49,730 bases of DNA, from contig NZ_CAMXYY010000005.1 of assembly GCF_947253395.1 (NCBI RefSeq), positions 1-49,730 on the forward strand, in the 5' to 3' direction. The stretch's first letter is position 1, and each line of letters starts with the position of its first letter. The notes beneath the pieces were generated by a model, which did not search any database, was not told the origin of the DNA, and was given only the letters and a program-made list of their open reading frames with translations. Of the stretch, positions 18,351 through 25,802 are shown piece by piece. A program made the position numbers and the translations under genes. This DNA is from an uncultured Olegusella sp. Its GTDB lineage: Bacteria; Actinomycetota; Coriobacteriia; Coriobacteriales; Atopobiaceae.

Positions 18351-18372
18351 TTATGAGTGTCTCTACTCATAA
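18351..18372. repeat. Perfect 8-bp stem-loop beside ACCTGCAGGT palindrome
   Basis: TTATGAGT and ACTCATAA pair around a 6-nt loop. The 10-bp palindrome ACCTGCAGGT is immediately to the left (18341-18350). No T-run follows on either side. Confidence 0.6.
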
Positions 18373-18456
18373 GGATAAAAACTCCTTTAATTCTTAGCGC
18401 TTTGACCTGCAAAAAGAGCGGCCTTGAAGAATTTGATTTTTGTTTTTTGGCCGCAA

Positions 18457-18544
18457 AAACATACACACTATTCGGTATATAGTTTACTGATTTATTTTAT
18501 TAACTGGTAAAATGCTATTTATTGCAATAATAGTGTGTATGTTT
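18457..18544. repeat. 16-bp perfect inverted repeat with 56-bp AT-rich centre
   Basis: AAACATACACACTATT (18457-18472) and its exact complement (18529-18544) flank an AT-rich core. The core holds GTTTAC/GGTAAA symmetry and is followed by the palindrome TTATTGCAATAA overlapping the right arm. No target duplication is seen. It could be a MITE-like remnant, a paired operator or a large RNA hairpin. Confidence 0.75.
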
Positions 18545-18762
18545 ACTCGACATTTTCTGGAGCAAAGGGTGGTGAGTTCAGATTTTTAGGAGAGGATGAT
18601 AAACAGTGAACCTTTTGCGGACAGAAATGCAAAAAAGGACCGAAATCACTCTTGAGGAGTTGTCGCTCGCTCATCGTTGGCTAAACGCATGTATGTGCGT
18701 TGGACCACACATTTTCCCTCTCTACCGCTATGTGTCACTTTTTTGTCACCATATGTCACTTT

Positions 18763-18797
18763 GACAAGAGAAAAGGTCAGAGCCGAAGCCCTGACCT
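18763..18797 (-). terminator. Terminator of tRNA-Lys
   Basis: On the minus strand AGGTCAGGGC and GCTCTGACCT form a 10-bp stem (one G-T) capped by a TTCG tetraloop, followed by TTTTCTCTTG. Confidence 0.85.
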
Positions 18798-18806
18798 CGT
18801 GTTTTC

Positions 18807-18882
18807 TGGTGGGTCGTGTGGGAATCGAACCCACGACCTTGGGATTAAAAGTCCCCTGCTCTACCAACTGAGCTAACGACCC
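18807..18882 (-). tRNA. tRNA-Lys (anticodon TTT)
   Basis: On the minus strand GGGTCGT pairs with ACGACCC, the D-arm is GCTCAGTTGGTAGAGC, the anticodon loop CTTTTAA reads TTT and the T-loop is TTCGATT. CCA is encoded. An extended -10 (TGGTAAAAT) lies 22 nt upstream and a TTCG-capped terminator 9 nt downstream. Confidence 0.95.
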
Positions 18883-18904
18883 TTGCGTTTTGTTACGCGT
18901 GGCG

Positions 18905-18913
18905 ATTTTACCA
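18905..18913 (-). promoter_or_regulatory. Extended -10 element of tRNA-Lys
   Basis: TGGTAAAAT on the minus strand, 22 nt before the tRNA 5' end. It matches the motif upstream of tRNA-Arg and tRNA-Gly. Confidence 0.4.
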
Positions 18914-18974
18914 CGCCTAAGGCTTTTATGATACGAACAACTAGCTTGATATGAATTTTTTTCGTGTAAACCTA

Positions 18975-20210
18975 CTACAAGGTCTTGGGTTCCTTGGCAA
19001 TTGCTTGAACCAAACGGACGAGTAGCTCGACAACAGAGTCCATCGATTGAACAACCGCAAACTCTTTGCGCCCATGGAAGTTGTGACCACCAACACCGAG
19101 ATTGGGGCAAGGCAAGCCCTTAAAGGAGAGCGTTGCGCCATCAGTGCCGCCACGAATAGGGCTGGTATCTGCCTCAACACCCATATCCTTCAAAATCTGA
19201 ATAGGCAGCTCTAAGAGACGGGAATGCTTGTTGATAATCTCAATCATATTTCTGTAGGATTCTTCAATATCGACCTCAACGGTGCCTTCACCATACTTGC
19301 TATTGAGGAACTCAGCGATTCTGTGCATGTGCTCAGCGCGTCTGTGTGCTAAAGCCAAGTCATGGTCACGGATGATGTAGTCCAAATCCATCCGCTCAAC
19401 ATCGCCCTTCATTTCGATCAGGTGATAGAAGCCTTCGTAGCCCTCGGTGTGCTCAGGAGTTTCACTATCAGGAATCAAACCATCAAACTCGCAGGCAATA
19501 CGACAGGCATTCTTCATCATGTTTTTTGCTGAACCAGGATGGATGCTAAAGCCGTTGATGCGCACCGTCGCACTCAATGCGTTGAAGGTCTCACCCTGCA
19601 CCTCACCAAACGCTTCACCATCAACGGTATAGGCCACATCAGCATTAAATCCCGCAACATCAAAGAAATCACTACCTCGACCAATTTCTTCATCGGGAGT
19701 AAAGCAGACTTCAATAGTGCCGTGCTTAAGGGTAGGATCAGCCTGTAAGCGTTCGGCTAGGGTCATAATCTCCGACACGCCTGCTTTATCATCGGCGCCG
19801 AGTAAGGTGGTGCCGTCAGAGGTTACAATATCCATCCCTTCATAGCGAGTCAAAAAGGGGTAGTCATCGCGACGCACCACATAAGCTTTCTGTGCATCTT
19901 GTACGAGGTCACCGCCTGTATAGTGAATCACCTGAGGCTTAATATCGGTATAAGCAGCTGCGTTCGATACATCGATATGAGCAATAAGACCAAGGACAGG
20001 ACCATCGTAATTCTCAATATTTGCAGGGATAGTGCCACGTACATAACAGTGCTCATCGACATGAACATCCACAAAACCCAAGGTTTCCATCTCTGCAGCT
20101 AAATCGCGAGCAAAAATAAACTCATCCGGGTTACTTGGTACTTCATTCGCTTCGGGATTAGATCCAGTTGAGTAGCTTACGTATTTTAATAGCCTTTCAT
20201 AGGCTCGCAT
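18975..20210 (-). CDS. pepT: Peptidase T (tripeptidase)
   Basis: The 411-aa M20-family zinc peptidase releases the N-terminal residue of tripeptides in the cytosol; the length is typical of PepT. Metal and catalytic motifs are AHIDVSN, GADDKAGVSEI, TPDEEIGRG and the final GGHNFHGRKEF; IRGGTDGA is also typical. The start is the ATG at 20210 (MRAYERLLKY), with GGAGG 7 nt upstream. The open frame extends further but without support. It lies 28 bp after the M29 aminopeptidase gene, so the two form a peptide-degradation unit. Confidence 0.95.
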   Translation of the reverse strand: MRAYERLLKYVSYSTGSNPEANEVPSNPDEFIFARDLAAEMETLGFVDVHVDEHCYVRGTIPANIENYDGPVLGLIAHIDVSNAAAYTDIKPQVIHYTGGDLVQDAQKAYVVRRDDYPFLTRYEGMDIVTSDGTTLLGADDKAGVSEIMTLAERLQADPTLKHGTIEVCFTPDEEIGRGSDFFDVAGFNADVAYTVDGEAFGEVQGETFNALSATVRINGFSIHPGSAKNMMKNACRIACEFDGLIPDSETPEHTEGYEGFYHLIEMKGDVERMDLDYIIRDHDLALAHRRAEHMHRIAEFLNSKYGEGTVEVDIEESYRNMIEIINKHSRLLELPIQILKDMGVEADTSPIRGGTDGATLSFKGLPCPNLGVGGHNFHGRKEFAVVQSMDSVVELLVRLVQAIAKEPKTL

Positions 20211-20238
20211 GACATACCTCCGTGGTGTTGTGGTAACT

Positions 20239-21522
20239 CTAGCTTTCCCAAGACCATTGACCATAAACAAAGATAGGGGTTTCAGAGCCATCTTTACTCA
20301 CGCCCCAAATATCCATGTCGTCAGAGCCAATCATAAAGTCTACGTGAGTGGCACTTTGATTGACACCTGCGGCAACAAGTTGATCTTTGTCCATTTCAAG
20401 GCCACCTTCGATACATTCGGGGAAGCCCATACCCAGCGCAAGGTGACAGCTAGCATTCTCATCGTAGAGCGTATCGTAGAAAAGTAAGCCTGACTGCCTA
20501 ATGGGCGTGCTCTTAGAAATTAATGCGCACTCACCTAGGCGGCATGAATTTTCATCCGTTTTGATGATGTGCTCAAGCACCTCTCTACCTTCAGCGGCGT
20601 CAAACTCAACAACACGACCAGCCTCAAAACGCAACCAGAAATCACGCACGATTTGGCCAGCATGGACCAGTGGCAAGGCAGAGTACACGATACCATCAAC
20701 ACGCATACGGTCAGGTGTCGTAAAGACTTCCTCGGTGGGAATATTGGGGAAGAAAACTGTACCGTCCTTGGTACGACCTGCACCGCCCTCCCAAATCCCC
20801 TTTGGATTCAGACCTACAATTAAATTGGTTCCGTTAGAAGAACGATAGCGCAGCCGGTCGTATTTTGCGGCATTAAGCAGGCGCTTGTTCTTTTCAAAGG
20901 TAGCGTTATGTGTTTCCCAAGCACCCTGAGGGTCACTGCCATCTGAGCGAGCAACGGACAGAATTGCCACCCACAGATGATAGACCGCCTCCTCCGCAGA
21001 AACCTCGGGAAAGACCTTCTTTGCCCATGCCTCAACCGGTACGCCCGCGATACACCACACATTGCGACCAAAGTCCATACCATCGCGAAACGATTTACAT
21101 TCAAGGTTGCGTGAACGGTGTGCAGCAGCTGGTTTTGCAGGATCTATACCTGCTAATATTGCAGGATCAGTGCCCTCAAGAAAAAGAAATGCTGCACCCG
21201 CTTCAGCAAGACTGTTAAGCTGCTCACGTTTCCAGCTGGGTGTGTGTTCAAACCAAGAGATATCGACGTTTTCATACTCCATGCGTGTAATCGCATCATC
21301 GGCCCAAATCACCGTAACGTGACCAGCGCCCGCCTCATAGCCCGCTTTAACTACACGGCGAGCAAAGTCAGCACACTCAACAGGAGTAGAAACCACAAAC
21401 TCTTGACCTGGCTTAATCGAACAGCCCACATGAACCAACAGCTTTGCATAGTTTTCAATTTGCTGCGAAAGACCCTCGATTGCTCGCCTGCACTCTTGCG
21501 AGGTCATAGGGATTTCAGGCAT
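20239..21522 (-). CDS. M29-family (thermophilic-type) metalloaminopeptidase
   Basis: The 427-aa protein matches the AmpS/PepS M29 aminopeptidases, which need two metal ions. Diagnostic segments are FPNIPTEEVFTTPDRMRVDG, EFDAAEGREVL, LGECALI and the C-terminal HVDFMIGSDDMDIWG. It likely trims N-terminal residues from peptides in the cytosol and is followed by pepT 28 bp downstream. GGGGAG lies 6 nt before the chosen ATG at 21522; an ATG five codons later is an alternative. No signal peptide is visible. Confidence 0.92.
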   Translation of the reverse strand: MPEIPMTSQECRRAIEGLSQQIENYAKLLVHVGCSIKPGQEFVVSTPVECADFARRVVKAGYEAGAGHVTVIWADDAITRMEYENVDISWFEHTPSWKREQLNSLAEAGAAFLFLEGTDPAILAGIDPAKPAAAHRSRNLECKSFRDGMDFGRNVWCIAGVPVEAWAKKVFPEVSAEEAVYHLWVAILSVARSDGSDPQGAWETHNATFEKNKRLLNAAKYDRLRYRSSNGTNLIVGLNPKGIWEGGAGRTKDGTVFFPNIPTEEVFTTPDRMRVDGIVYSALPLVHAGQIVRDFWLRFEAGRVVEFDAAEGREVLEHIIKTDENSCRLGECALISKSTPIRQSGLLFYDTLYDENASCHLALGMGFPECIEGGLEMDKDQLVAAGVNQSATHVDFMIGSDDMDIWGVSKDGSETPIFVYGQWSWES

Positions 21523-21619
21523 CTCCTTCTCCCCTCTTGTACTATCTTTCCGATACTTCTTTTCCGTTACTAGTGTGCCCCAAAAATCTAGCTATCTTAC
21601 CTAGGTACCGTAGACACAA

Positions 21620-21639
21620 AACAAGCCCCGAAGGGCCCG
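21620..21639 (-). terminator. Probable terminator of tRNA-Gly
   Basis: On the minus strand GGGCCC-TTCG-GGGCTT gives a short G-T-containing stem with a TTCG loop, followed by GTTTTG, 10 nt after the tRNA. Confidence 0.55.
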
Positions 21640-21649
21640 ATAACATGTA

Positions 21650-21724
21650 TGGAGCGGGCAACGGGATTCGAACCCGCGGATGATGGCTTGGGAAGCCATT
21701 GCCTTACCACTTGGCGATGCCCGC
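21650..21724 (-). tRNA. tRNA-Gly (anticodon TCC)
   Basis: On the minus strand GCGGGCA pairs with TGCCCGC, the D-arm is GCCAAGTGGTAAGGC, the anticodon loop CTTCCCAA reads TCC and the T-loop is TTCGAAT. Encoded CCA follows discriminator T. An extended -10 (TGATAAAAT, 21736-21744) lies 11 nt upstream. Confidence 0.94.
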
Positions 21725-21735
21725 ATTGCGTGGAA

Positions 21736-21744
21736 ATTTTATCA
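21736..21744 (-). promoter_or_regulatory. Extended -10 element of tRNA-Gly
   Basis: TGATAAAAT on the minus strand, 11 nt before the tRNA 5' end. It is identical to the element upstream of tRNA-Arg. Confidence 0.45.
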
Positions 21745-21987
21745 CAAGGAGAGAAACTCGCGCGAGCTTTCGGTCAAACGCACGTGATTGCCACGTCAGT
21801 TGCAGGGGCTAGATGCGGGATATTTGCAGACTGCCATCAGCAACCATCCAGTGTTTGTGCAGTTACGGGCAGCTATCATCCAAGCTAAATCCAAGTTGAC
21901 AGGTGTAGAGTCATCTTTCCAACAAAAAGGAGAAGGCTATGTTTCTTGCTGTCGAGTGCGGAAGAAGAAAACTAAACCAACAAAAAA

Positions 21988-22104
21988 CTAGGCGTAGTAT
22001 GCCTTGCCTACCTTTTTGTAAATCAGGCCTGCGCGGTGGAGACCTGTGTAGGTCTGCCATACATCTAGGGGTGGGACACGCTGGTCGAGCTCGCAATTTA
22101 TTGT
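21988..22104 (-). pseudogene. Possible C-terminal gene remnant
   Basis: On the minus strand a stop-to-stop stretch of about 38 codons ends at TAG (21988-21990) followed at once by TTTTTTG. Its codons use the same third-base pattern as neighbours and encode aromatic/basic residues typical of a folded C-terminus. There is no start codon with a ribosome site, and a stop lies just upstream. The family is not recognised; it may equally be chance or part of an RNA. Confidence 0.25.
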
Positions 22105-22121
22105 TTAGCAGCAACAATAAA
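22097..22121. repeat. Perfect 9-bp stem-loop
   Basis: TTTATTGTT and AACAATAAA pair around a 7-nt loop, directly abutting the larger hairpin at 22122-22152. Confidence 0.6.
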
Positions 22122-22152
22122 CCTCCAAGCTCTCAAACAAAGGGCTTGGAGG
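22122..22152 (-). terminator. Terminator of the M28-like gene
   Basis: CCTCCAAGC and GCTTGGAGG form a perfect 9-bp stem 50 nt past the stop codon. On the minus strand it is followed by TTTATTGTTG. Confidence 0.7.
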
Positions 22153-22201
22153 TCAAAACGTGCTCACAGCTTAGGAACTAAACACTCATAGCTGCAAAGC
22201 C

Positions 22202-25200
22202 TTATGATCTACGGATAACTTCCGCGACAAGCTCGGCAACCAAATTGACTTGTGCAGGATCCACCTCATCAGGATCATCGTCGGGTACCTGAGAAAGTGC
22301 CAAAGTACCATCAGGAGTAAGACCACAAATTGTTGCGGCACGCATTCTCGCACGCATAGCAGGTGTGGCGTCAGTATCCTCCCAGTCGTGCTTGCTGCGA
22401 CCAAGCTCAATGTGAAGATCATCGGCGATCTGACCTATGAGGCGAGAAAGACGGCGGTCGGCTTTACGAGAATTTGCCTGGCCCTCTTCAGTCAACAGCG
22501 TCAACTCTCCATCACCAACACAGGAGAGATTTATCACAAAGGACCCGCGCGCATTACGACGATTTTCTGCAAGGAAAGCTTTCATACCCGCATGGTCTGC
22601 ATACGAGCCGCCTAGTGCTACAAACCAGATGTCATGGGCAAGCAGTTCGTCATCACCCATAGCCAAAATGCTATCGCGGAGCTCTTCTTGTACCCGCACA
22701 TCATCTTCGTTGGCACGCTTGCCCTCGCGCCTTGTAGCGCCGCCCTTCCAACTATTGTTGGGGCGAGGCTTGCCACCTTCGTCATCATCAAAATGTTCCC
22801 AGCTACCAATGGCGCGGCCATCTTTTTTAGCATCGTAATCATCACCAACGCCTAGCCAGTCACCCAAAGATTCGGGCTCTTCTTCGACTTTGTTGGCACG
22901 GCGGAACAAGCCACGCCGACGCTTGTTTTTAGGCTTCTCCTCCTGAGAGGCTGGGGCGTGCAAAGTTGTTAATGATTGAGGCACGATATCCTGCTCCTGC
23001 GCATCTACTTGCGCGTTGTTTGTACGTTGAGCAGCAGCATCAATCGCTGCGCGAGCCTGCTGACCAGCCTCACTCATACGACGGCGAGATGTCTTTGCTG
23101 TTGACTCGAGCTCATCAGCTAAAGGATCAACTTCGTCCTCATCACCTAAAGGATCGGGCAAGTCAAAAAGCACAGCACGTCGAGCCACGTTGCTTACAGT
23201 TGGTCTGAAATTAGACTTACCCCAGTTGGGATCATCAAGGGCGGCTGGCTCGGATTGCGCATCAGACAGCCTGGAAGAAACAACTGTCTCGTCTGTGGCT
23301 AAGGTATCCAAACCTGACGGGTCTTTGGTATCAGCGTGCTCGTCAACTTCTTGGCCATCTGCCAGCTTACCTAAGGGAACAAACGGCAGAGTGCCATCGG
23401 CATCTTCTTGGATGCGTGGCGTCACGCGGGTCTCCATAGAAGCCTCTACAGCCTCTTCCCCATCATCAGCTTCATTGCCTGCCTCTTCAGCGGCTGCGTC
23501 ACTGCCCTCGTCTGTGGCACCATCGGCTGACTCGTCTGTCACTTCATCACTTGCCTCATCTGTGGCTGCATCACTTGCCTCATCTGTGGTTGCATCACTG
23601 ACCTCGTCAGTAGCTTCGTCATCTATTTCGTCGCTTGCGTCAACAAGATCATCGGAAGCCTCGTCAGCTTGTTCAGGTGCTGCTTCTTCAATAACATCTT
23701 CATCTTCAGGAATTTCTTCCTCGATAATGGCATCGAGATACTGGTACTCGTCGTATTCGTCCTCATCACGCTGGCTTGTCACAGGTTCGGAATTTTCGTC
23801 ATCGGAGTATTCGCTGTCGCGAGAATCAAAATCTTCCTCTGATCCAAGGTCTTCATCAGGATGGCCATCTTCGGCGTACCCATCTTCAGCAGGCTCATTG
23901 TTGTCCTGAATATAGCCTTGCTCGTCTATAGAGGCGTCCTCATAGCCCAACTCCTCTTCATATTGCTCGGACTTAAGAGGTCTGTGAGCAGAAATACTAT
24001 CTTTTATATGCGTAAAGAATCCCTGAATGCGAGCGCCCATACCTTGCGGCTGGACCTCATCGGGCATTAGATAACCATCGTCTTCTTCGTCGTAATACTC
24101 TTCGTCATATTCCTCAGCATCAAATTCTGGTTCTTCGTAGGACTCCTCTGCATCTTGATAGGACTGTGCGTCAGAAGTAATATCTTTCTCCTGCGTGTCC
24201 TCATCGTTGTTATTCTCAACTGTCTCGGAGAGCTTATAAATAATCTCGCAACTCGCCGGAAGAATGTGCAGCGCTTCAAGAGTCTCTTGCCCGTGCCGGA
24301 CTCCAAGAATTTCCTCGGTCTTTGCCTCGCGTGTCACCACTCGAGCAGCCGAAATTGGTTCTTCATAGAGATGCTCAATGGGAGTCGCAGGTTTTACAGG
24401 TGCCGGCTCCTCTGAAGTCTTAATGGATGACTCTTCATCATCTTCAGCATTTTCCCTCTCAACATCCACAGGCTCTTCTTCAGATTCCTGCTCTTCAAGC
24501 TCATCGATATATGCTGGTTCGTCCTCGCGTTCCTCATCCTCTGCGGGTTCGGCATCAAGATACTCGTCTTCTTCGTAGTCGCCATCGTATTCAGCGTCTT
24601 CGTCGTAGTCGTCATATTCAGCGTCTTCGTCAGCGACACCAGCAGCGTCTGGGGCTGCTTCTTCTTGAGCAGCAGTTGCCTGTTCTTCATCGGCAGTCAT
24701 AGCGTCAGCATCTGCAAGCTCAACCTCTGCTTGCAAGCGCTGCGCTTCTTCCTCGGCTGCCTTGCGGGCAGCTTCTTCTGCGGCAGCAGCCTCCTTCTCT
24801 GCAATTCGTGCACGCTCAGCAGCCGCGCGATCGCGCCGCTCGCGCTGCTCACCATAACCTGTTGCCTCATCATCTCCAGGGTGCACCATGGACATCACGC
24901 CAAGAAGGGCAGCTACACCGGATTTGTTATCATTGCTGCCTTCTGTACAAGGAGCAAAGCGCTGCTGCAAATCGGCAACGCCAATCATCAACAGGGGCAG
25001 CGCACAAATAATTGCAATGACCCACATAAGGTGACGCGCAGCAGAAGGAATAAAACCAAAGGACTGCACAATGCTAAAAAACACCGCAAGACAACTTGCT
25101 TGAGGAGCATACTTGCGCAGCAAAGGCTGCCAACGTGCAAAAGGCTCATTGCACAGCAGGTTCTCGCGAGGCGTATCGTAGTGGGCAACAATCACAATGG

Positions 25201-25600
25201 GACGATTGCCTTTGACCACCAGCGGACCTGTAGCACGGTGGATACCAATGACGTTCTGACTTTGAATCTTGCCGCCCAGGCCACCCAGCAAATCAACTAT
25301 ACCTGCATGATGTAAGGCAAGCAGAGCGAACGTAGCGAGTGTTAAAAGGATACCCACAACCATTGCTGGCGTACCCAACAAGCCTGATAAGAAGACACCA
25401 ACAAACAGCAAAATACCCACGATGCGGTATGGCAGTTGTCCGAGACGGGGCGCCACAAAATCCTGCATACGTGTCTCAAGGCCGTGACTTTGCATCAAAG
25501 ACTCAATGGTTCTCGCAGCCTGATATTCTTCTTCACTGTTTACTGGGGCGATATCGACCTTTTGGTTTAGATACTCCAGATAATCGCGCGAAGTTGACAT
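22202..25600 (-). CDS. Large membrane protein with M28-type peptidase fold split by an acidic insertion
   Basis: The 1132-aa protein starts at ATG 25600 (AAGGA 8 nt upstream). Residues 1-240 have two or three membrane helices (about 58-97 and 165-210) and M28-like segments: VAHYDTPR with His140/Asp142, and SNDNKSGVAALL with Asp224. Residues about 250-980 are an extremely Asp/Glu-rich, low-complexity insertion with an Ala/Glu coiled-coil start. The M28 fold then resumes (about 984-1132). Where M28 enzymes carry the EE pair there is GGSYADH, and the NLD ligand is NLS; His1071 is kept. It may therefore be a non-catalytic peptidase relative or use other ligands. The role is unknown. The partner on the other side of the promoter is a WYL regulator gene. 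Confidence 0.85.
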   Translation of the reverse strand: MSTSRDYLEYLNQKVDIAPVNSEEEYQAARTIESLMQSHGLETRMQDFVAPRLGQLPYRIVGILLFVGVFLSGLLGTPAMVVGILLTLATFALLALHHAGIVDLLGGLGGKIQSQNVIGIHRATGPLVVKGNRPIVIVAHYDTPRENLLCNEPFARWQPLLRKYAPQASCLAVFFSIVQSFGFIPSAARHLMWVIAIICALPLLMIGVADLQQRFAPCTEGSNDNKSGVAALLGVMSMVHPGDDEATGYGEQRERRDRAAAERARIAEKEAAAAEEAARKAAEEEAQRLQAEVELADADAMTADEEQATAAQEEAAPDAAGVADEDAEYDDYDEDAEYDGDYEEDEYLDAEPAEDEEREDEPAYIDELEEQESEEEPVDVERENAEDDEESSIKTSEEPAPVKPATPIEHLYEEPISAARVVTREAKTEEILGVRHGQETLEALHILPASCEIIYKLSETVENNNDEDTQEKDITSDAQSYQDAEESYEEPEFDAEEYDEEYYDEEDDGYLMPDEVQPQGMGARIQGFFTHIKDSISAHRPLKSEQYEEELGYEDASIDEQGYIQDNNEPAEDGYAEDGHPDEDLGSEEDFDSRDSEYSDDENSEPVTSQRDEDEYDEYQYLDAIIEEEIPEDEDVIEEAAPEQADEASDDLVDASDEIDDEATDEVSDATTDEASDAATDEASDEVTDESADGATDEGSDAAAEEAGNEADDGEEAVEASMETRVTPRIQEDADGTLPFVPLGKLADGQEVDEHADTKDPSGLDTLATDETVVSSRLSDAQSEPAALDDPNWGKSNFRPTVSNVARRAVLFDLPDPLGDEDEVDPLADELESTAKTSRRRMSEAGQQARAAIDAAAQRTNNAQVDAQEQDIVPQSLTTLHAPASQEEKPKNKRRRGLFRRANKVEEEPESLGDWLGVGDDYDAKKDGRAIGSWEHFDDDEGGKPRPNNSWKGGATRREGKRANEDDVRVQEELRDSILAMGDDELLAHDIWFVALGGSYADHAGMKAFLAENRRNARGSFVINLSCVGDGELTLLTEEGQANSRKADRRLSRLIGQIADDLHIELGRSKHDWEDTDATPAMRARMRAATICGLTPDGTLALSQVPDDDPDEVDPAQVNLVAELVAEVIRRS
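23489..23632. repeat. Six degenerate 24-bp tandem repeats coding (T)DEASDAA-type octapeptides
   Basis: On the minus strand the frame reads six consecutive octapeptides of the form DExSDxxT, for example DEASDAAT and DEASDEVT. At DNA level copies such as TCATCTGTGGCTGCATCACT recur every 24 bp. A second, shorter Tyr-Asp-Glu repeat lies near 24560-24630. Such tracts expand and contract by slippage. Confidence 0.8.
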
Positions 25601-25643
25601 ACTGCTCATCCTTTTTGGGTGACGAATACACATTGATGCCTAA

Positions 25644-25649
25644 ATTATA
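25644..25649 (-). promoter_or_regulatory. Likely -10 of the M28-like gene
   Basis: TATAAT on the minus strand, 43 bp before the chosen ATG. The -35 is not clear. Confidence 0.4.
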
Positions 25650-25802
25650 CGTCTTACACAGGAAAAAACCTCCCCTTGCGTTTGACAAATGTGAACCACA
25701 GGAATAAATACCCTAAAGAAACAGCAAAAGAGCTTTTCTGTGGCTCTACCACATTTATTTTTTGGCTCATGGTAGGGTGCTTATATGAGCGGAGGTGCGC
25801 CT

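Larger units (their letters stand above)
18073..18806. other. 734-bp stretch without a convincing gene
   Basis: Both strands were read. No frame has a good start, ribosome site and protein-like composition together. It holds a purB-side TAGAAT hexamer (18100-18105, minus), a GCGCTC/GAGCGC palindrome near 18220, ACCTGCAGGT next to a perfect hairpin (18341-18372), a 16-bp inverted repeat (18457-18544), three TGTCAC boxes (18733-18759) and the tRNA-Lys terminator. The middle is very AT-rich (about 18430-18545). It may be a decayed insertion or an unannotated RNA/regulatory region. Confidence 0.5.
21745..22201. other. 457-bp stretch with gene fragments and hairpins
   Basis: No intact gene is recognised. 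On the minus strand an open stretch (21988-22104) has a protein-like ending (VWQTYTGLHRAGLIYKKVG) but no start. On the plus strand 21788-21991 also reads protein-like (GLDAGYLQTAISNHP) but lacks a ribosome site. Hairpins sit at 22097-22121 and 22122-22152. A plus-strand ATG at 21939 has AAAAGGAG upstream and 80 codons, but it runs through both hairpins and looks unlike a protein. Confidence 0.45.

Noticed and set aside
18646..19110. Long minus-strand frame across tRNA-Lys and the end of pepT
   Set aside because: It runs through the tRNA and its terminator; composition is not protein-like.
21939..22181. 80-codon plus-strand frame with AAAAGGAG upstream
   Set aside because: Despite the ribosome-like site it passes through two perfect hairpins, one the terminator of the opposite gene, and the peptide looks random.
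23190..23909. Ser-rich plus-strand frame of 239 codons
   Set aside because: It is the antisense shadow of the acidic insertion: GAD/GAR codons read as Ser-rich sequence on the other strand.
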